Source of the DNA: an uncultured Eggerthellaceae bacterium
GTDB lineage: Bacteria; Actinomycetota; Coriobacteriia; Coriobacteriales; Eggerthellaceae
DNA length: 64,000 nucleotides
Reading direction: 5' to 3'
NCBI GenBank assembly: GCA_947650915.1
Contig: CANSWY010000001.1
Span: 310,001 to 374,000, forward strand
A model generated the notes under the pieces. It had not been told where the DNA came from. It made no database searches and worked only from the letters and a program-made list of their open reading frames with translations. The translations under genes and the position numbers were made by a program. Positions 1 through 8,733 of this stretch are shown here, piece by piece (position 1 is the stretch's first letter; each line of letters starts with the position of its first letter).

Positions 1-534
1 AAATCCGTCGATCGACGCTATCTGGCTCTCGTCCATGGTGCGCCTTCCGTTGATTCCGGCATGGTGGACGCGCCCATCGAACGCAGCCGTGCCGATCGCC
101 AGCGCATGGCGGTGGGGGACGGCCCCGCGTCGCGTGATGCCATCACCACGTTCAAGGTGCTGGAACGTTTCGAGGCGGGTGCGAAGGATGCGGGCTATGC
201 GCTCCTTGAATGCAAGCTGTACACGGGGCGCACGCATCAGATCCGCGTGCATATGCAGTACATCAAGCATCCCATCGTGGGGGACCAGACGTACAGGGCG
301 CATGCGCCCAAGCAGCCTGCAGCGGACCTGGGTCTCACGCGCCAGTTCCTCCATTCCTATCGTATCGGCTTCCAGCACCCTGAGACGGGCTGTCAGTTGG
401 ATTTCACGGATGTGCTCCCGGAAGATCTGGCAGCAGCGCTCAAGGCGCTCGAGGGACGCTCTGCTGGCATCACGGCTTACGGCCAAGAGGTCTATCAGCT
501 GCTGGGAAAGGAGGCGCCATGCACATCCTCGTAG
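1..534 (+). CDS. RluD/RluA-family 23S rRNA pseudouridine synthase, C-terminal part (5' end outside window)
   Basis: Open frame from base 1 to a stop at 534 with no start in the window, so only the last 177 residues are seen. The protein isomerises uridine to pseudouridine in RNA, most likely 23S rRNA. The family C-terminal signature GRTHQIRVHMQYIKHPIVGD is present at about residues 75-94 of the fragment, and the segment beginning DRRYLALVHG matches the middle of RluD-type enzymes. The catalytic Asp motif lies upstream, off the window, so activity cannot be checked here. The end overlaps coaBC by 16 bases, which suggests translational coupling. RluD is the best guess; other RluA subfamilies are possible. 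Confidence 0.9.
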   Translation, partial: KSVDRRYLALVHGAPSVDSGMVDAPIERSRADRQRMAVGDGPASRDAITTFKVLERFEAGAKDAGYALLECKLYTGRTHQIRVHMQYIKHPIVGDQTYRAHAPKQPAADLGLTRQFLHSYRIGFQHPETGCQLDFTDVLPEDLAAALKALEGRSAGITAYGQEVYQLLGKEAPCTSS

Positions 535-1709
535 GGGTCACGGGCTGCATCGCGGCGTACAAGGCGTGCGAAGTGGTGCGGGAGTTCCAGCGTGCGGGTC
601 ACGAGGTGTCCGTGGTCATGACGGCCGCCGCGCAACAGTTCGTGGGCCTCGCCACGTTCCAAGCGCTCACCCAGGGGTGCGCGAAGACGTCCTTGTTCGG
701 CGATGCGGAGCCCATCCCGCACATCGCTCTTGCGGAAGAGGCGGACGCGTTCGTCATCGCGCCGGCCACGGCGAACGTCTGCGCGAAACTGGCCCACGGC
801 ATCGCTGATGACCTGCTCACGTCCACCGCCCTTGCGTGCACCTGCCCGGTGTTCGTCGCGCCCGCCATGAACGTCCATATGTATGAGAACGCAGCCACCC
901 AGGCGAATCTGGATGCGCTCCGCAGCCGCGGCGTGCGCGTCATCACTCCGGATGCGGGATACCTGGCATGCGGGGACGTGGGGCCCGGGAAGCTCCCGGA
1001 GCCGTCCGTGATCGCGCGCACGGTGCTGGATGCGCTCTTGAGCGCTGGCGCTCTTGCGGGCAAGCGGGTGCTCGTCACGTCAGGTCCCACGGTGGAGCCC
1101 ATCGACGCCGTCCGTTTCATCTCGAACCGCTCCAGCGGCAAGATGGGAGCAGCCATCGTGCGTGCGGCGCTGGATGCGGGCGCTCACGTGACCGTGGTCT
1201 CCGGTCCGGTCAGCGTGGCCTATGACGCGCGCGCAGAGGTGGTCTGGGTGGAGACGGCAGCGGAGATGCTCAGCGCTGCGGAGGATGCGTTCGCGGATGC
1301 GGATGCCGCCATCTGTGCAGCGGCGGTGGCTGACATGCGCCCGGAGAGGGCAGAGGCGCGCAAGCTCAAGAAGGGGAGGGATGACGCGGCTCTTGCCAGC
1401 ATCCCCTTGGTGGAGAATCCTGACATCCTTTCTGCGTTGGGCCATGGGAAGCGCGTGGGCCAGGTCGTCGTCGGATTCGCGGCGGAAACGGAGGACGTCC
1501 TCAGCAATGCGCAAGAAAAGCTCATCCGCAAGCAGGCTGATCTGATCGTGGCGAACGATGTGTCAGAGGGTGCGGTGTTCGGCGCTGACGCAGATGAGGC
1601 GTCGTTCGTCACCCCATCCGGCGGAGAACGCTTGGGGCTCTTGCCGAAGACGGAGGTGGCGGCACGTCTGGTGGAGCGCCTCGCGGAAATGATGCATCTT
1701 TCTGCTTGA
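519..1709 (+). CDS. coaBC: Bifunctional phosphopantothenoylcysteine decarboxylase / phosphopantothenate-cysteine ligase CoaBC
   Basis: Carries two consecutive steps of coenzyme A synthesis: ligation of cysteine to 4'-phosphopantothenate (CoaB) and decarboxylation of the product (CoaC). At 396 residues it is the usual fused length. The N-terminal flavin domain shows GCIAAYKACE at residues 9-18, the PAMN motif near 112, and the redox-active cysteine in ACGDVGPGK near 148. The C-terminal ligase domain starts near residue 185 with LVTSGPTVEPID and the strongly conserved FISNRSSGKMG, followed by AAVADMRPE and a KLKK segment for CTP/acyl-phosphate chemistry. The ATG at 519 follows AAGGAGG at good spacing, overlapping the pseudouridine synthase gene. 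Confidence 0.96.
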   Translation: MHILVGVTGCIAAYKACEVVREFQRAGHEVSVVMTAAAQQFVGLATFQALTQGCAKTSLFGDAEPIPHIALAEEADAFVIAPATANVCAKLAHGIADDLLTSTALACTCPVFVAPAMNVHMYENAATQANLDALRSRGVRVITPDAGYLACGDVGPGKLPEPSVIARTVLDALLSAGALAGKRVLVTSGPTVEPIDAVRFISNRSSGKMGAAIVRAALDAGAHVTVVSGPVSVAYDARAEVVWVETAAEMLSAAEDAFADADAAICAAAVADMRPERAEARKLKKGRDDAALASIPLVENPDILSALGHGKRVGQVVVGFAAETEDVLSNAQEKLIRKQADLIVANDVSEGAVFGADADEASFVTPSGGERLGLLPKTEVAARLVERLAEMMHLSA

Positions 1710-1734
1710 AAGCGCGCATCCATCACGCTATGAT
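1706..1734 (+). promoter_or_regulatory. Sigma-70-type promoter for tRNA-Pro
   Basis: TTGAAA at 1706-1711 and TATGAT at 1729-1734 are separated by exactly 17 bases. The -35 box overlaps the coaBC stop codon, and the tRNA begins 32 bases after the -10 box. Confidence 0.7.
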
Positions 1735-1766
1735 ATGCAAGCTGCTTATCCATTGGCAGCGGTTTT

Positions 1767-1843
<77 letters not shown>

Positions 1844-1852
1844 TGAGCTCAA

Positions 1853-1883
1853 AAGGCCCGGTGCCGTTACGGTACCGGGCCTT
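1853..1883 (+). terminator. Strong hairpin after tRNA-Pro, probable terminator
   Basis: The 13-bp stem AAGGCCCGGTGCC (1853-1865) pairs with GGTACCGGGCCTT (1871-1883) around a five-base loop, with one G-T pair. There is no clear T-run after it, so it is a weak fit to an intrinsic terminator but well placed to end the tRNA transcript. Confidence 0.6.
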
Positions 1884-1884
1884 C

Positions 1885-1980
1885 ATGTGCAAAAGGGACG
1901 TTCCAAATCGCACATAGAAATAGTCATTCAGCGCTCACGCTCTTTTCCTATGTGCAATTTGGGACGTCCCTTTTGCACAT
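1885..1980. repeat. 96-bp inverted-repeat element, copy 1
   Basis: Two 33-base arms (1885-1917 and 1948-1980) are reverse complements with two mismatches, around a 30-base spacer. Each arm is itself an imperfect palindrome with GGGACGTTCC or GGGACGTCCC at its centre and TGTGC/GCACA ends. Copies with the same 33/30/33 geometry lie at 10040-10135 and, inverted, at 50525-50620. It looks like a small non-autonomous mobile or REP-like element; no transposase is in the window. Confidence 0.85.
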
Positions 1981-1991
1981 GGAGAGGGTGG

Positions 1992-2870
1992 TCACGAGGT
2001 CATGCGGATGCCGACGTAGACGGCGTTCTCCGGCAGGCCGTTCACGCTATAGATCTTCGAGAGCGGCAGCGCGGAGACGCGCCAGGAATAGGTGCCGGCA
2101 TCGCCTGTGATGGTGCCCGCCACATAGGTGTTGCCTGCCGTGTCTTCACCGCTGTCTTCGATGGTGGAATCAGTGAGGCCTTCGGTGGCCAATGCTGACT
2201 GCACCGCAGCATCCACCGTTCCGGATTTGAAATCAGCGTAGTGGAGCACCATGTTGATGCCGTTGGATCTGTCGATTTGAAGGTCCCAGGAGCCGTTCAA
2301 GAGGCGCGCCGCTTCCGCAGCCCCGATGTTGTCGATGCCTGCCAGGTACAGGGCGCCGGCATCCACGGCACTCATGTCGGCAGGCAGCTTGATGAGCCGG
2401 TAGACCGCGCTGCTCTCTTTCGCCGGCACCTCATAGAGGGACAGCCCTGACCCTTGCAGCGTCGTCAAGATGCCGGAATCGTCCAATGGCATCAGCGAAT
2501 AGAGAGAGGGCAGGTCGTAGGGCACGTCAGCGGAGAGCGCTTCGGTGATGGATTCCTGTTGGCGCTTGGGTTCGTTCACGACGCCATCGAAATACCAGCC
2601 CAAGAAGATCGCGCCGATGATGGCAGCGGCAGCGGCTGCGCCCAGAAGGCCCAGTTTGACCTTCCAGGGCATGTCAAGAGGACGCGTGAGGATCTCCGCA
2701 TCGGGATAGATGACGATCTCATCGCCCTGGCGCGGACGATGCTCTTTGCTGGACGGTCCATCAAGGAAAGCCGTGAGCCGTTCTGCGAAGGAGACGCGAT
2801 GCGGCTGCTCGTCAAGGGAGGCGATGGCATCGAAGCCATCGTGTTCGGGCGTCTTGGCACCGTCTTCCAT
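1992..2870 (-). CDS. Uncharacterised single-pass membrane protein
   Basis: I do not recognise a family. From the ATG at 2870 (preceded by GAGGAG and AGAAGG) the protein has 292 residues. About 70 polar N-terminal residues are followed by one membrane helix near residues 74-96 (alanine/isoleucine-rich, ending in LGWYFDGV) and an outward-facing region of about 195 residues. That region is mostly acidic with short beta-like segments and no obvious catalytic motif. The N-terminal part would be cytoplasmic by the positive-inside rule. An in-frame ATG six codons upstream is possible. It is transcribed away from the TerC gene and towards the tRNA. Function unknown. Confidence 0.75.
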   Translation of the reverse strand: MEDGAKTPEHDGFDAIASLDEQPHRVSFAERLTAFLDGPSSKEHRPRQGDEIVIYPDAEILTRPLDMPWKVKLGLLGAAAAAAIIGAIFLGWYFDGVVNEPKRQQESITEALSADVPYDLPSLYSLMPLDDSGILTTLQGSGLSLYEVPAKESSAVYRLIKLPADMSAVDAGALYLAGIDNIGAAEAARLLNGSWDLQIDRSNGINMVLHYADFKSGTVDAAVQSALATEGLTDSTIEDSGEDTAGNTYVAGTITGDAGTYSWRVSALPLSKIYSVNGLPENAVYVGIRMTS

Positions 2871-2949
2871 GGACCTTCTGCTCCTCAATTCGGTTACCGA
2901 TGAAGTATATCATTGAGCAAACGGGGATCCTCTGGTACCGTCTTGCACC

Positions 2950-3780
2950 ATGGACTTGACGATATTCACAACGCCGGAAGCATGGATCAGCCTCATCACG
3001 CTCACGTTCCTTGAGATCGTGCTGGGCGTGGACAACATCGTGTTCATCTCCATCACCACGAACCGCCTGCCGAAGGATAAGCAGCACATCGGGCGCAAGC
3101 TGGGCCTGGCGGGCGCGCTCGTCATGCGCTGTCTGTTCCTCTGCTTCGCCAGCTGGCTGGTGCATCTCACGTTCGTCTTGGTGGACATCAACGTGGGCGC
3201 GTTCCATCATCCGTTGAGCATCAGGGATGTGGTGATGCTGGCAGGGGGTGCGTACCTCATCTACAAGGGCATCATGGAGTTGAAGGAGATGCTGGCGCTC
3301 ACGGAGGTGAAGGCTGAGCATTCCGCAGAGCACAAGGAGCGCCATGCCTTAGGCCTTCCACAGGCGGTGAGCACCATCATGGTGATGGACATCGTCTTTT
3401 CCATAGATTCCGTCATCACCGCAGTAGGCTTGGCGGAACATCTGATCGTCATGATCGCCGCGGTTATCATCGCCATCGTCATCATGATGGTGTTCATCGA
3501 CCCCATTTCTGAGTTCATCAACGCCCATGCAGAGATGAAGATCTTGGCATTGGTGTTCATCGCCGCCATCGGCGTGCTGCTGGTGTTGGATTCGCTGGGC
3601 ATCACCACCGGCATCGAAGTGCTCGACATGCATCTGGAAAAGCTCATGGTCTATTTCGCCATGGTGTTCGCCGTGGTGTTGGAGCTCATCCAGATGCGCT
3701 ACAACGGGAACCTCGCCCGTTATCAGCAAGAGAGGGCCGAAGAGGAAGCGGGGGCTTCCGGAAGCGCGGCTCAGGAATAG
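2950..3780 (+). CDS. TerC-family integral membrane protein
   Basis: Member of the TerC family, several of whose members export manganese or other metal ions or assist metal loading of secreted proteins. The 276-residue protein is almost entirely hydrophobic with about seven membrane helices. It carries the two family signatures with membrane-embedded acids: LEIVLGVDNIVF near residue 20 and MDIVFSIDSVITAVG near residue 145. A short charged loop rich in His/Glu (residues 118-134) separates the two halves, and the tail is acidic. The start ATG at 2950 has only a weak ribosome site. The 3' end overlaps the convergent kinase-like gene by 10 bases. Substrate cannot be told from sequence. Confidence 0.9.
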   Translation: MDLTIFTTPEAWISLITLTFLEIVLGVDNIVFISITTNRLPKDKQHIGRKLGLAGALVMRCLFLCFASWLVHLTFVLVDINVGAFHHPLSIRDVVMLAGGAYLIYKGIMELKEMLALTEVKAEHSAEHKERHALGLPQAVSTIMVMDIVFSIDSVITAVGLAEHLIVMIAAVIIAIVIMMVFIDPISEFINAHAEMKILALVFIAAIGVLLVLDSLGITTGIEVLDMHLEKLMVYFAMVFAVVLELIQMRYNGNLARYQQERAEEEAGASGSAAQE

Positions 3781-4679
3781 GCGCGCACGCACTCTTCTGA
3801 TACCACGAACCGCGCGGCTTTCGGCAGCACGCGGGCGGAGAACGGGGTCAGGTGCCCCGATGCTTCGCCGTCGAACTGCATCAGGAGTGGCGGATCCGCA
3901 TCCACTGACACCTCTTTCGCTTGGAAGACGCTGAAGGCGTCCGCGCGCGTCGGGAAATCGCCGCTGCGGTCCAGGATGGCCGCGAACAGCGCTGGGATCA
4001 GGCCGTAGGCATCCTTGGTGCGCAGCACCACCACATCGAACAGGCCGTCACGCGGCTTGTTCTCATGGATCACGGGCACATCGAACTGGATCTTCGCGAA
4101 GTTCACGATGAGCACGCCCACACCTTCGCAGGCCACGTCCTCTCCGTCCAGGATGAGCTTGAAACGGGCCACTTGCGGCGTGGCGTTCGCCACGGCGGAG
4201 GTGAAGTACGCCATCTGGCCCCAAAAGCGCTTGCCCGCTTCCGCATCCTTCATGATGGAGGCGTCATAGCCGGCACCCGCCATCATCAAAAAGCCCAGCC
4301 GATCGTTGCTGCTGAGCGCCACTTCCCCCAGATCAAAATCCATCACGCGCCCGTCCCGCAACATCTGCGCCAGTGCGTGGGGCTCGGTGGGGCTCATGAG
4401 GTTCAGCGCCAGCAGGTTCGCGGTGCCGGTGGGCAACGGCAGGATGGGGATGCCCGTGTCCGCCAGAAGATACGTCACCATGGAGATGGTGCCGTCTCCG
4501 CCAGATGCCACCACCACATCGAAGCGGTCCGCGTCCGCCAAGAACGTCCGCAGATCCGTGTCCCCGTCGCTGTAGCGGATGACCGCCTCGTCGCCGTCTT
4601 CGGCGAACGAGCGCACGAAGTCGTACACAGCGCCTTCGCCGAGCCCTGATGCCAGGTTGGTTATGATCAGCAGCCTCAT
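3771..4679 (-). CDS. Diacylglycerol kinase catalytic-domain protein (YegS/DagK-like lipid kinase)
   Basis: Probable ATP-dependent lipid kinase of the DAGK catalytic family, acting at the inner face of the membrane on diacylglycerol or a similar lipid. From the ATG at 4679, which follows AAGGAGGAG, it has 302 residues. The nucleotide-binding loop VVASGGDGTISMV lies near residues 56-68, and the substrate segment LPTGTANLLALNL near 80-92. The C-terminal beta-sandwich half (DGEDVACEGVGVLIVNFAK and later) matches the fold of YegS and DgkB. A longer upstream frame exists but lacks conserved residues. It overlaps the TerC gene end to end. Confidence 0.88.
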   Translation of the reverse strand: MRLLIITNLASGLGEGAVYDFVRSFAEDGDEAVIRYSDGDTDLRTFLADADRFDVVVASGGDGTISMVTYLLADTGIPILPLPTGTANLLALNLMSPTEPHALAQMLRDGRVMDFDLGEVALSSNDRLGFLMMAGAGYDASIMKDAEAGKRFWGQMAYFTSAVANATPQVARFKLILDGEDVACEGVGVLIVNFAKIQFDVPVIHENKPRDGLFDVVVLRTKDAYGLIPALFAAILDRSGDFPTRADAFSVFQAKEVSVDADPPLLMQFDGEASGHLTPFSARVLPKAARFVVSEECVRAYS

Positions 4680-4762
4680 GCCCGCTCTGCTCCTCCTTGA
4701 CCGTTGTATGATGGATAATATACCCGGACGGAACATCCTGAGACTGAGAGACCAAGAGCTTT

Positions 4763-5923
4763 TTGAAGTACATCGAAGACGGAACAGCGCTCGCGGCATT
4801 CGCTGAAGAGGCCCGCGGATCGAAGGTCCTCGCGTTGGATACGGAATTCCTGCGCGAGAAGACGTATTACCCTAAAGCGTGCCTGATCCAGGCTGCCACT
4901 GATGACAGGGTCTGGATCATCGATCCTCTCGCGGTGGAGGATCTGTCGCCTCTGGGGGAGCTTCTGGAAGATGAGAGCATCGTGAAGGTCCTCCATGCCG
5001 CCACACAGGACATAGAGATCCTTTTGCGCATCACCGGCAGCGTTCCGTGGCCTTTGTTCGACACGCAAGCGGCGGCAGCGCTGTTGGGGTACAGCCATCA
5101 AGTGGGATTGGCGCAGCTGGTGGGGTCTGTCTGCGGGGTCACGCTCAAGAAATCCGATTCGTACACGGATTGGGCGCGGCGCCCTCTGTCCGCCAGCCAG
5201 TTGGAATACGCCACGGGGGATGTGGTGTTCCTGCCGGAACTCTATGAGCGAATGTGCGCCATGCTGCAGGAGAAGGGGCGCCTTGAATGGCTGGAGCCGG
5301 ATTTCCTCGAGCTGGCGAACGCGGATCATTATGTGGTGGACCCGCGCAAGCGCTACCGTCACTTGAAGCGCGGAAACCAGCTCTCTCGCAGGCAGCTGGG
5401 GGCCGCCCGCGAGGTGGCGGCGTGGCGTGAGCGGCGTGCGCAGGAAGCGGACATACCGCGCAAATGGGTGCTCTCCGATGAGCAGATCGTGGAGGCGTGC
5501 CGAAAAGAGGCGCGCACCATAGACGAGCTGTTCCTTATCCGAGGCATGCGCGAAAAGCTGTCCACGCGCGACGCCCGCGAAGTGGCTGCGCTCATAGCGC
5601 GGGGGCATGACCTGCCCGAAGAAGAGTTGCCGGTGCCTGACCGTCCTTCCACCAGCGAGCCGAACGTGGACAGCGCGCTGGACATGATGTTGGCGCTCAC
5701 GCGCGTGGTGGCGCGGGACAACGACATCGCCATGCAGACGCTGGCCTCCAATGCCGATCTCACGAACCTGGCGCGCGGGCATGTGGAGGAATCCGGCCTC
5801 ATGAAGGGCTGGCGGCGCACGGTAGTGGGGGAGAAGCTCATTCAGCTGTTGGAGGGGAAGCTGTCATTGCGGCTGGAGGATGGGCAGTTGCAAGTGGATC
5901 GGATATCGCAGGATCTTCACTGA
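4763..5923 (+). CDS. rnd: Ribonuclease D
   Basis: 3'-5' exoribonuclease of the DEDD superfamily that trims tRNA and other small-RNA precursors. Exo I is seen in LALDTEFLRE (residues 24-33), Exo II in HAATQDIEILLR (near 78), and Exo III in YATGDVVFLPELYE (near 152). An HRDC nucleic-acid-binding domain follows (about residues 210-280, DEQIVEACRKEA... RGMREKLSTRD). The length of 386 fits RNase D with a C-terminal second HRDC-like part. The start is a TTG at 4763; no ATG is available near the conserved N-terminus. It is transcribed divergently from the kinase-like gene. Confidence 0.92.
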   Translation: MKYIEDGTALAAFAEEARGSKVLALDTEFLREKTYYPKACLIQAATDDRVWIIDPLAVEDLSPLGELLEDESIVKVLHAATQDIEILLRITGSVPWPLFDTQAAAALLGYSHQVGLAQLVGSVCGVTLKKSDSYTDWARRPLSASQLEYATGDVVFLPELYERMCAMLQEKGRLEWLEPDFLELANADHYVVDPRKRYRHLKRGNQLSRRQLGAAREVAAWRERRAQEADIPRKWVLSDEQIVEACRKEARTIDELFLIRGMREKLSTRDAREVAALIARGHDLPEEELPVPDRPSTSEPNVDSALDMMLALTRVVARDNDIAMQTLASNADLTNLARGHVEESGLMKGWRRTVVGEKLIQLLEGKLSLRLEDGQLQVDRISQDLH

Positions 5924-5968
5924 ACACGAACAAATGTATGCTATCATGGCTGAAAGAAAGGATGGCTC

Positions 5969-6631
5969 ATGAGCAATGGATATCTTGCCTTGGTGGTGGT
6001 CACTCTCGTCATCGGGTTGGCCGCACAGGGGTACGTGAACCACAAGTTGAAGAAGTATTCGAACGTGCGCAATGCCAGCGGCATGTCCGGTGCGCAGATG
6101 GCGCGTCAGATGCTGTCCTATTACGGCATCCATGACGTTGAGATCCATCGGGGAGGCCCGGGGCAGGATTTCTTCGATCCGCGCAGCAATTCGGTCACGC
6201 TCTCGCCTGAAGCGTTCGATGCCTGTTCCGTCACGGCCACGGCCACGGCATGCCACGAAGTCGGGCATGCATGTCAATACGCCTTTGGGTATGCGCCCAT
6301 GAAGGTGCGCGGTGCCATCGTCCCGGTGGCCAACGTGGCTTCGAACGCGTGGATCTTCCTCCTCATGATCGGCATCTTCATGAACCTGGCCGGTCTCATC
6401 ACCGCCGCCATCATCATGTACGCAGCCGTGGTGCTCTTCCAGCTGGTCACCTTGCCGGTGGAGTTCAATGCATCCCAGCGCGCCATGGCCTACATGGGCA
6501 CCATCGGCCTTCCTCCGGCGGAACAGAAGGGCGCCTTCGATGTGCTGCGGGCTTGCGCGTTCACCTATCTGGCAGCGGCGCTCACCTCCATCCTGCAGCT
6601 GTTGTGGCTCCTGGGCCAGAACAGGGATTAG
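5969..6631 (+). CDS. YugP-like membrane zinc metallopeptidase
   Basis: Member of the Zn_peptidase_2 (YugP) family of membrane-bound neutral zinc peptidases of unknown substrate. The 220-residue protein has an N-terminal membrane helix (residues 5-22) and the zinc-binding HExxH motif as CHEVGHACQY near residues 94-103. Two or three further helices follow, with the conserved LPVEFNASQRAM segment near 165, whose Glu is a likely third zinc ligand. A TATCAT -10-like box (5942-5947) and a GAAAGGAT ribosome site precede the ATG. It sits five bases before xseA, so the two may share a transcript. Confidence 0.9.
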   Translation: MSNGYLALVVVTLVIGLAAQGYVNHKLKKYSNVRNASGMSGAQMARQMLSYYGIHDVEIHRGGPGQDFFDPRSNSVTLSPEAFDACSVTATATACHEVGHACQYAFGYAPMKVRGAIVPVANVASNAWIFLLMIGIFMNLAGLITAAIIMYAAVVLFQLVTLPVEFNASQRAMAYMGTIGLPPAEQKGAFDVLRACAFTYLAAALTSILQLLWLLGQNRD

Positions 6632-6636
6632 CGTCC

Positions 6637-8001
6637 ATGACCGATCAGAAAGAAGGAGCGCTCTCCGTAGGGGCTGCGCTCGCGTTGGCGAAGCACCAGC
6701 TGGAAGGCATCTCGGTGCGCATCGTGGGCGAGGTGTCGGAGGTCTCCAACAAGCCGGGATATGCTGCGGTCTACTTCACATTGAAGGACAAGGACCAGAA
6801 CGCCAGCTTGCCCTGCCTCATGTGGATGAACCGCTTCAAGCAGGCTGGCGTGGACATCCGTGTGGGCGCTGTCGTTGACGTCACGGGTCGATTCAGCCTC
6901 TACGCTGCGAAAGGGCGCATGAACTTTGATGTCTCCACCATCGCTTTGGCAGGCGAGGGGGACATCCGCATGAAGATCGCCCAGCTGGCGAAGAAACTGG
7001 AGGCGGAGGGCCTCATGCGGGCGGAGGCGAAACGGCCGTTGCCGCGCCTTCCGCGGCGCATCGGTCTGGTCACCTCTCCTCGAGGGGCTGCGGTCTATGA
7101 TGTGCTGCGCACGCTCAGGCGTCGCTATCCATTGGCGGAGGTCTTGGTGGCAGGCGTTCCTGTGGAAGGGAAGGATGCGCCAGCGCATCTTGCAGCCGGA
7201 CTCGATGAAGTGGCGGCGGCAGGGGCGGAAGTGGTCCTTCTCGTGCGCGGCGGCGGCTCCTTCGAAGATCTCATGCCCTTCAATGATGAAGCGCTCGCGC
7301 GCCATATCGCTTCGCTTCCGGTGCCGGTCGTCACGGGTATCGGGCATGAACCTGACACCTCCATCGCGGACATGGTGGCCGATCTGCGCGCTTCAACGCC
7401 CACGGCCGCAGCGGAGGCCGTTGCTCCCCAGCGCTCTGACATCCAAGCGGCATTGGATGGCATGGCGCGGAGGATGGGGTTCGCTGAGAGCGCTCTCGTG
7501 TCATCCGCTGAGAAGCGTCTCTCCGCTCTGGCCGCCTGCCCTTTCTTTGCTGACCCCATGGCGCTCCTGCGCGATGACGCCCAGCGCCTGGATGAGGCGT
7601 CGCGCCGTTTGGAGGGCGCTCTGCCCGGATCCTTGGCCAAGAGCCAAGATCTTCTGGCATCCACGCGCATGGCGTTCTTGAAGGCGTCACCGCGTCTTCT
7701 GGGCAACCGCAAGCTGCGTCTCGCTGAGGCTCGGACAGCGCTCAGGGCGGCAGGCCCTGCGCTCATCACGCCTTTCAAGGAGCGCGCTGCTGTCATGGCA
7801 GCGGGGTTGGAGAGCTTGTCGCCATTGGCGGTGCTCTCGCGCGGGTATGCTGCCGCGTTCTCAAATGATGGCGCGGTCATCTCCTCCATCAACTCCGTGG
7901 CCCGTGGTGACACGATCGATGTGCAGGTCTCGGATGGATTGATCGAATGCAAAGTGGAGAATGTCCGGTCGGATGTTCCCGGAAAGGAAAAGGTGCACTA
8001 G
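6637..8001 (+). CDS. xseA: Exodeoxyribonuclease VII large subunit
   Basis: Catalytic subunit of Exo VII, which degrades single-stranded DNA into short acid-soluble oligonucleotides. The ATG at 6637 gives 454 residues, the usual length. An N-terminal OB-fold domain (about residues 10-110, with the typical IVGEVSEVSNKPGYAAVYFT) is followed by the catalytic core. The core carries TSPRGAAVYDVL near 146, LVRGGGSFEDLMPFNDE near 204, and GIGHEPDTSIADMVADLRAS near 235 with TPTAAAE. The coiled-coil C-terminal half binds the small subunit. It is immediately followed by xseB with no gap. Confidence 0.95.
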   Translation: MTDQKEGALSVGAALALAKHQLEGISVRIVGEVSEVSNKPGYAAVYFTLKDKDQNASLPCLMWMNRFKQAGVDIRVGAVVDVTGRFSLYAAKGRMNFDVSTIALAGEGDIRMKIAQLAKKLEAEGLMRAEAKRPLPRLPRRIGLVTSPRGAAVYDVLRTLRRRYPLAEVLVAGVPVEGKDAPAHLAAGLDEVAAAGAEVVLLVRGGGSFEDLMPFNDEALARHIASLPVPVVTGIGHEPDTSIADMVADLRASTPTAAAEAVAPQRSDIQAALDGMARRMGFAESALVSSAEKRLSALAACPFFADPMALLRDDAQRLDEASRRLEGALPGSLAKSQDLLASTRMAFLKASPRLLGNRKLRLAEARTALRAAGPALITPFKERAAVMAAGLESLSPLAVLSRGYAAAFSNDGAVISSINSVARGDTIDVQVSDGLIECKVENVRSDVPGKEKVH

Positions 8002-8259
8002 ATGGCAGAGAATGCGAATCCTGGAACGGATCCCACCTTCAAGCAAGGCATGGAAGAGCTCGAGCGCATCGTGCGCTCATTGGAGTCAGGGGACATGGAA
8101 CTGGAGGAGAGCCTGGATCTGTACGCGAAAGGCGTGAAGCTTTTGGGCGTGCTGCAAGGGAAGCTGGATTCTGCTGAGCAGCAGGTGCAGGTGCTCATGG
8201 GGCAGCTGGCGCAAGCTCCTGAGGATGACGTCCAAGACAGCACGCTTTCCAAGGCTTGA
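8002..8259 (+). CDS. xseB: Exodeoxyribonuclease VII small subunit
   Basis: Small helical subunit (85 residues) that packs in several copies along the XseA coiled coil and is required for Exo VII activity. The family core TFKQGMEELERIVRSLESG is at residues 12-30, followed by LEESLDLYAKGVKLL. The start codon is the base right after the xseA stop, with its ribosome site AAGGAAAAGG inside the xseA 3' end, so translation is almost certainly coupled. Confidence 0.94.
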   Translation: MAENANPGTDPTFKQGMEELERIVRSLESGDMELEESLDLYAKGVKLLGVLQGKLDSAEQQVQVLMGQLAQAPEDDVQDSTLSKA

Positions 8260-8268
8260 GGAGGAACC

Positions 8269-8625
8269 ATGTCCGCAAAGGAAGATTGCCTGTTCTGCAA
8301 GATCGTTGCCGGGGACATCCCCAGTACCAAGGTCTATGAGGATGACCGCGTCCTCGCGTTCCGGGATGTGGCCCCCATGATGCCCGTCCATGTGCTCGTC
8401 ATCCCGAAGGCCCATTATGAGAACATCGCTGACGGCGTGGCCGATGAGGATCTGGTGGCTTGCATGCGCGCGGTGGATGAAGTGGCGCAGGCAGAAGGCG
8501 TCAAGGGCAGCGGGTTCCGCGTGCTCACCAACACAGGGGACGATGCCTGCCAATCCGTGCATCATCTGCATTTCCATGTGCTGGGCGGTGCCCAAATGAA
8601 CGATGGCGACCCCTCGGTGCGCTAG
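8269..8625 (+). CDS. HIT-family (HINT-like) nucleotide-binding protein
   Basis: Small histidine-triad protein of the HINT branch, typically a purine nucleoside phosphoramidase. The 118-residue protein begins with the conserved DCLFCKIVAGDIPS and has the histidine triad HHLHFHVLGG near residues 98-107. Residues CLFC are the two cysteines that bind zinc in some HINT proteins. It starts nine bases after xseB with a clear GGAGG site, so it is probably the last gene of the xse operon. Cellular role is unclear. Confidence 0.93.
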   Translation: MSAKEDCLFCKIVAGDIPSTKVYEDDRVLAFRDVAPMMPVHVLVIPKAHYENIADGVADEDLVACMRAVDEVAQAEGVKGSGFRVLTNTGDDACQSVHHLHFHVLGGAQMNDGDPSVR

Positions 8626-8666
8626 GCGTCCTTTCGCCGATATCGGCAGCGTGCGCGCGTCCATGC

Positions 8667-8697
8667 TTGCTCAGCGCGGGGGCGCGTGGCATACAAT
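8667..8697 (+). promoter_or_regulatory. Possible ackA promoter
   Basis: TACAAT at 8692-8697 is a good -10 box. TTGCTC at 8667-8672 is a possible -35 box, but the 19-base spacing is long. The ackA start lies 36 bases further on. Confidence 0.5.
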
Positions 8698-8733
8698 GGT
8701 GTTCAAAGCTCACGTATCGAAGGAGCCCTCACC

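Noticed and set aside
6250-6636. N-terminal extension of xseA beginning inside the metallopeptidase gene
   Set aside because: The extra 129 residues are an out-of-frame reading of the upstream gene; conserved XseA sequence begins right after the ATG at 6637.
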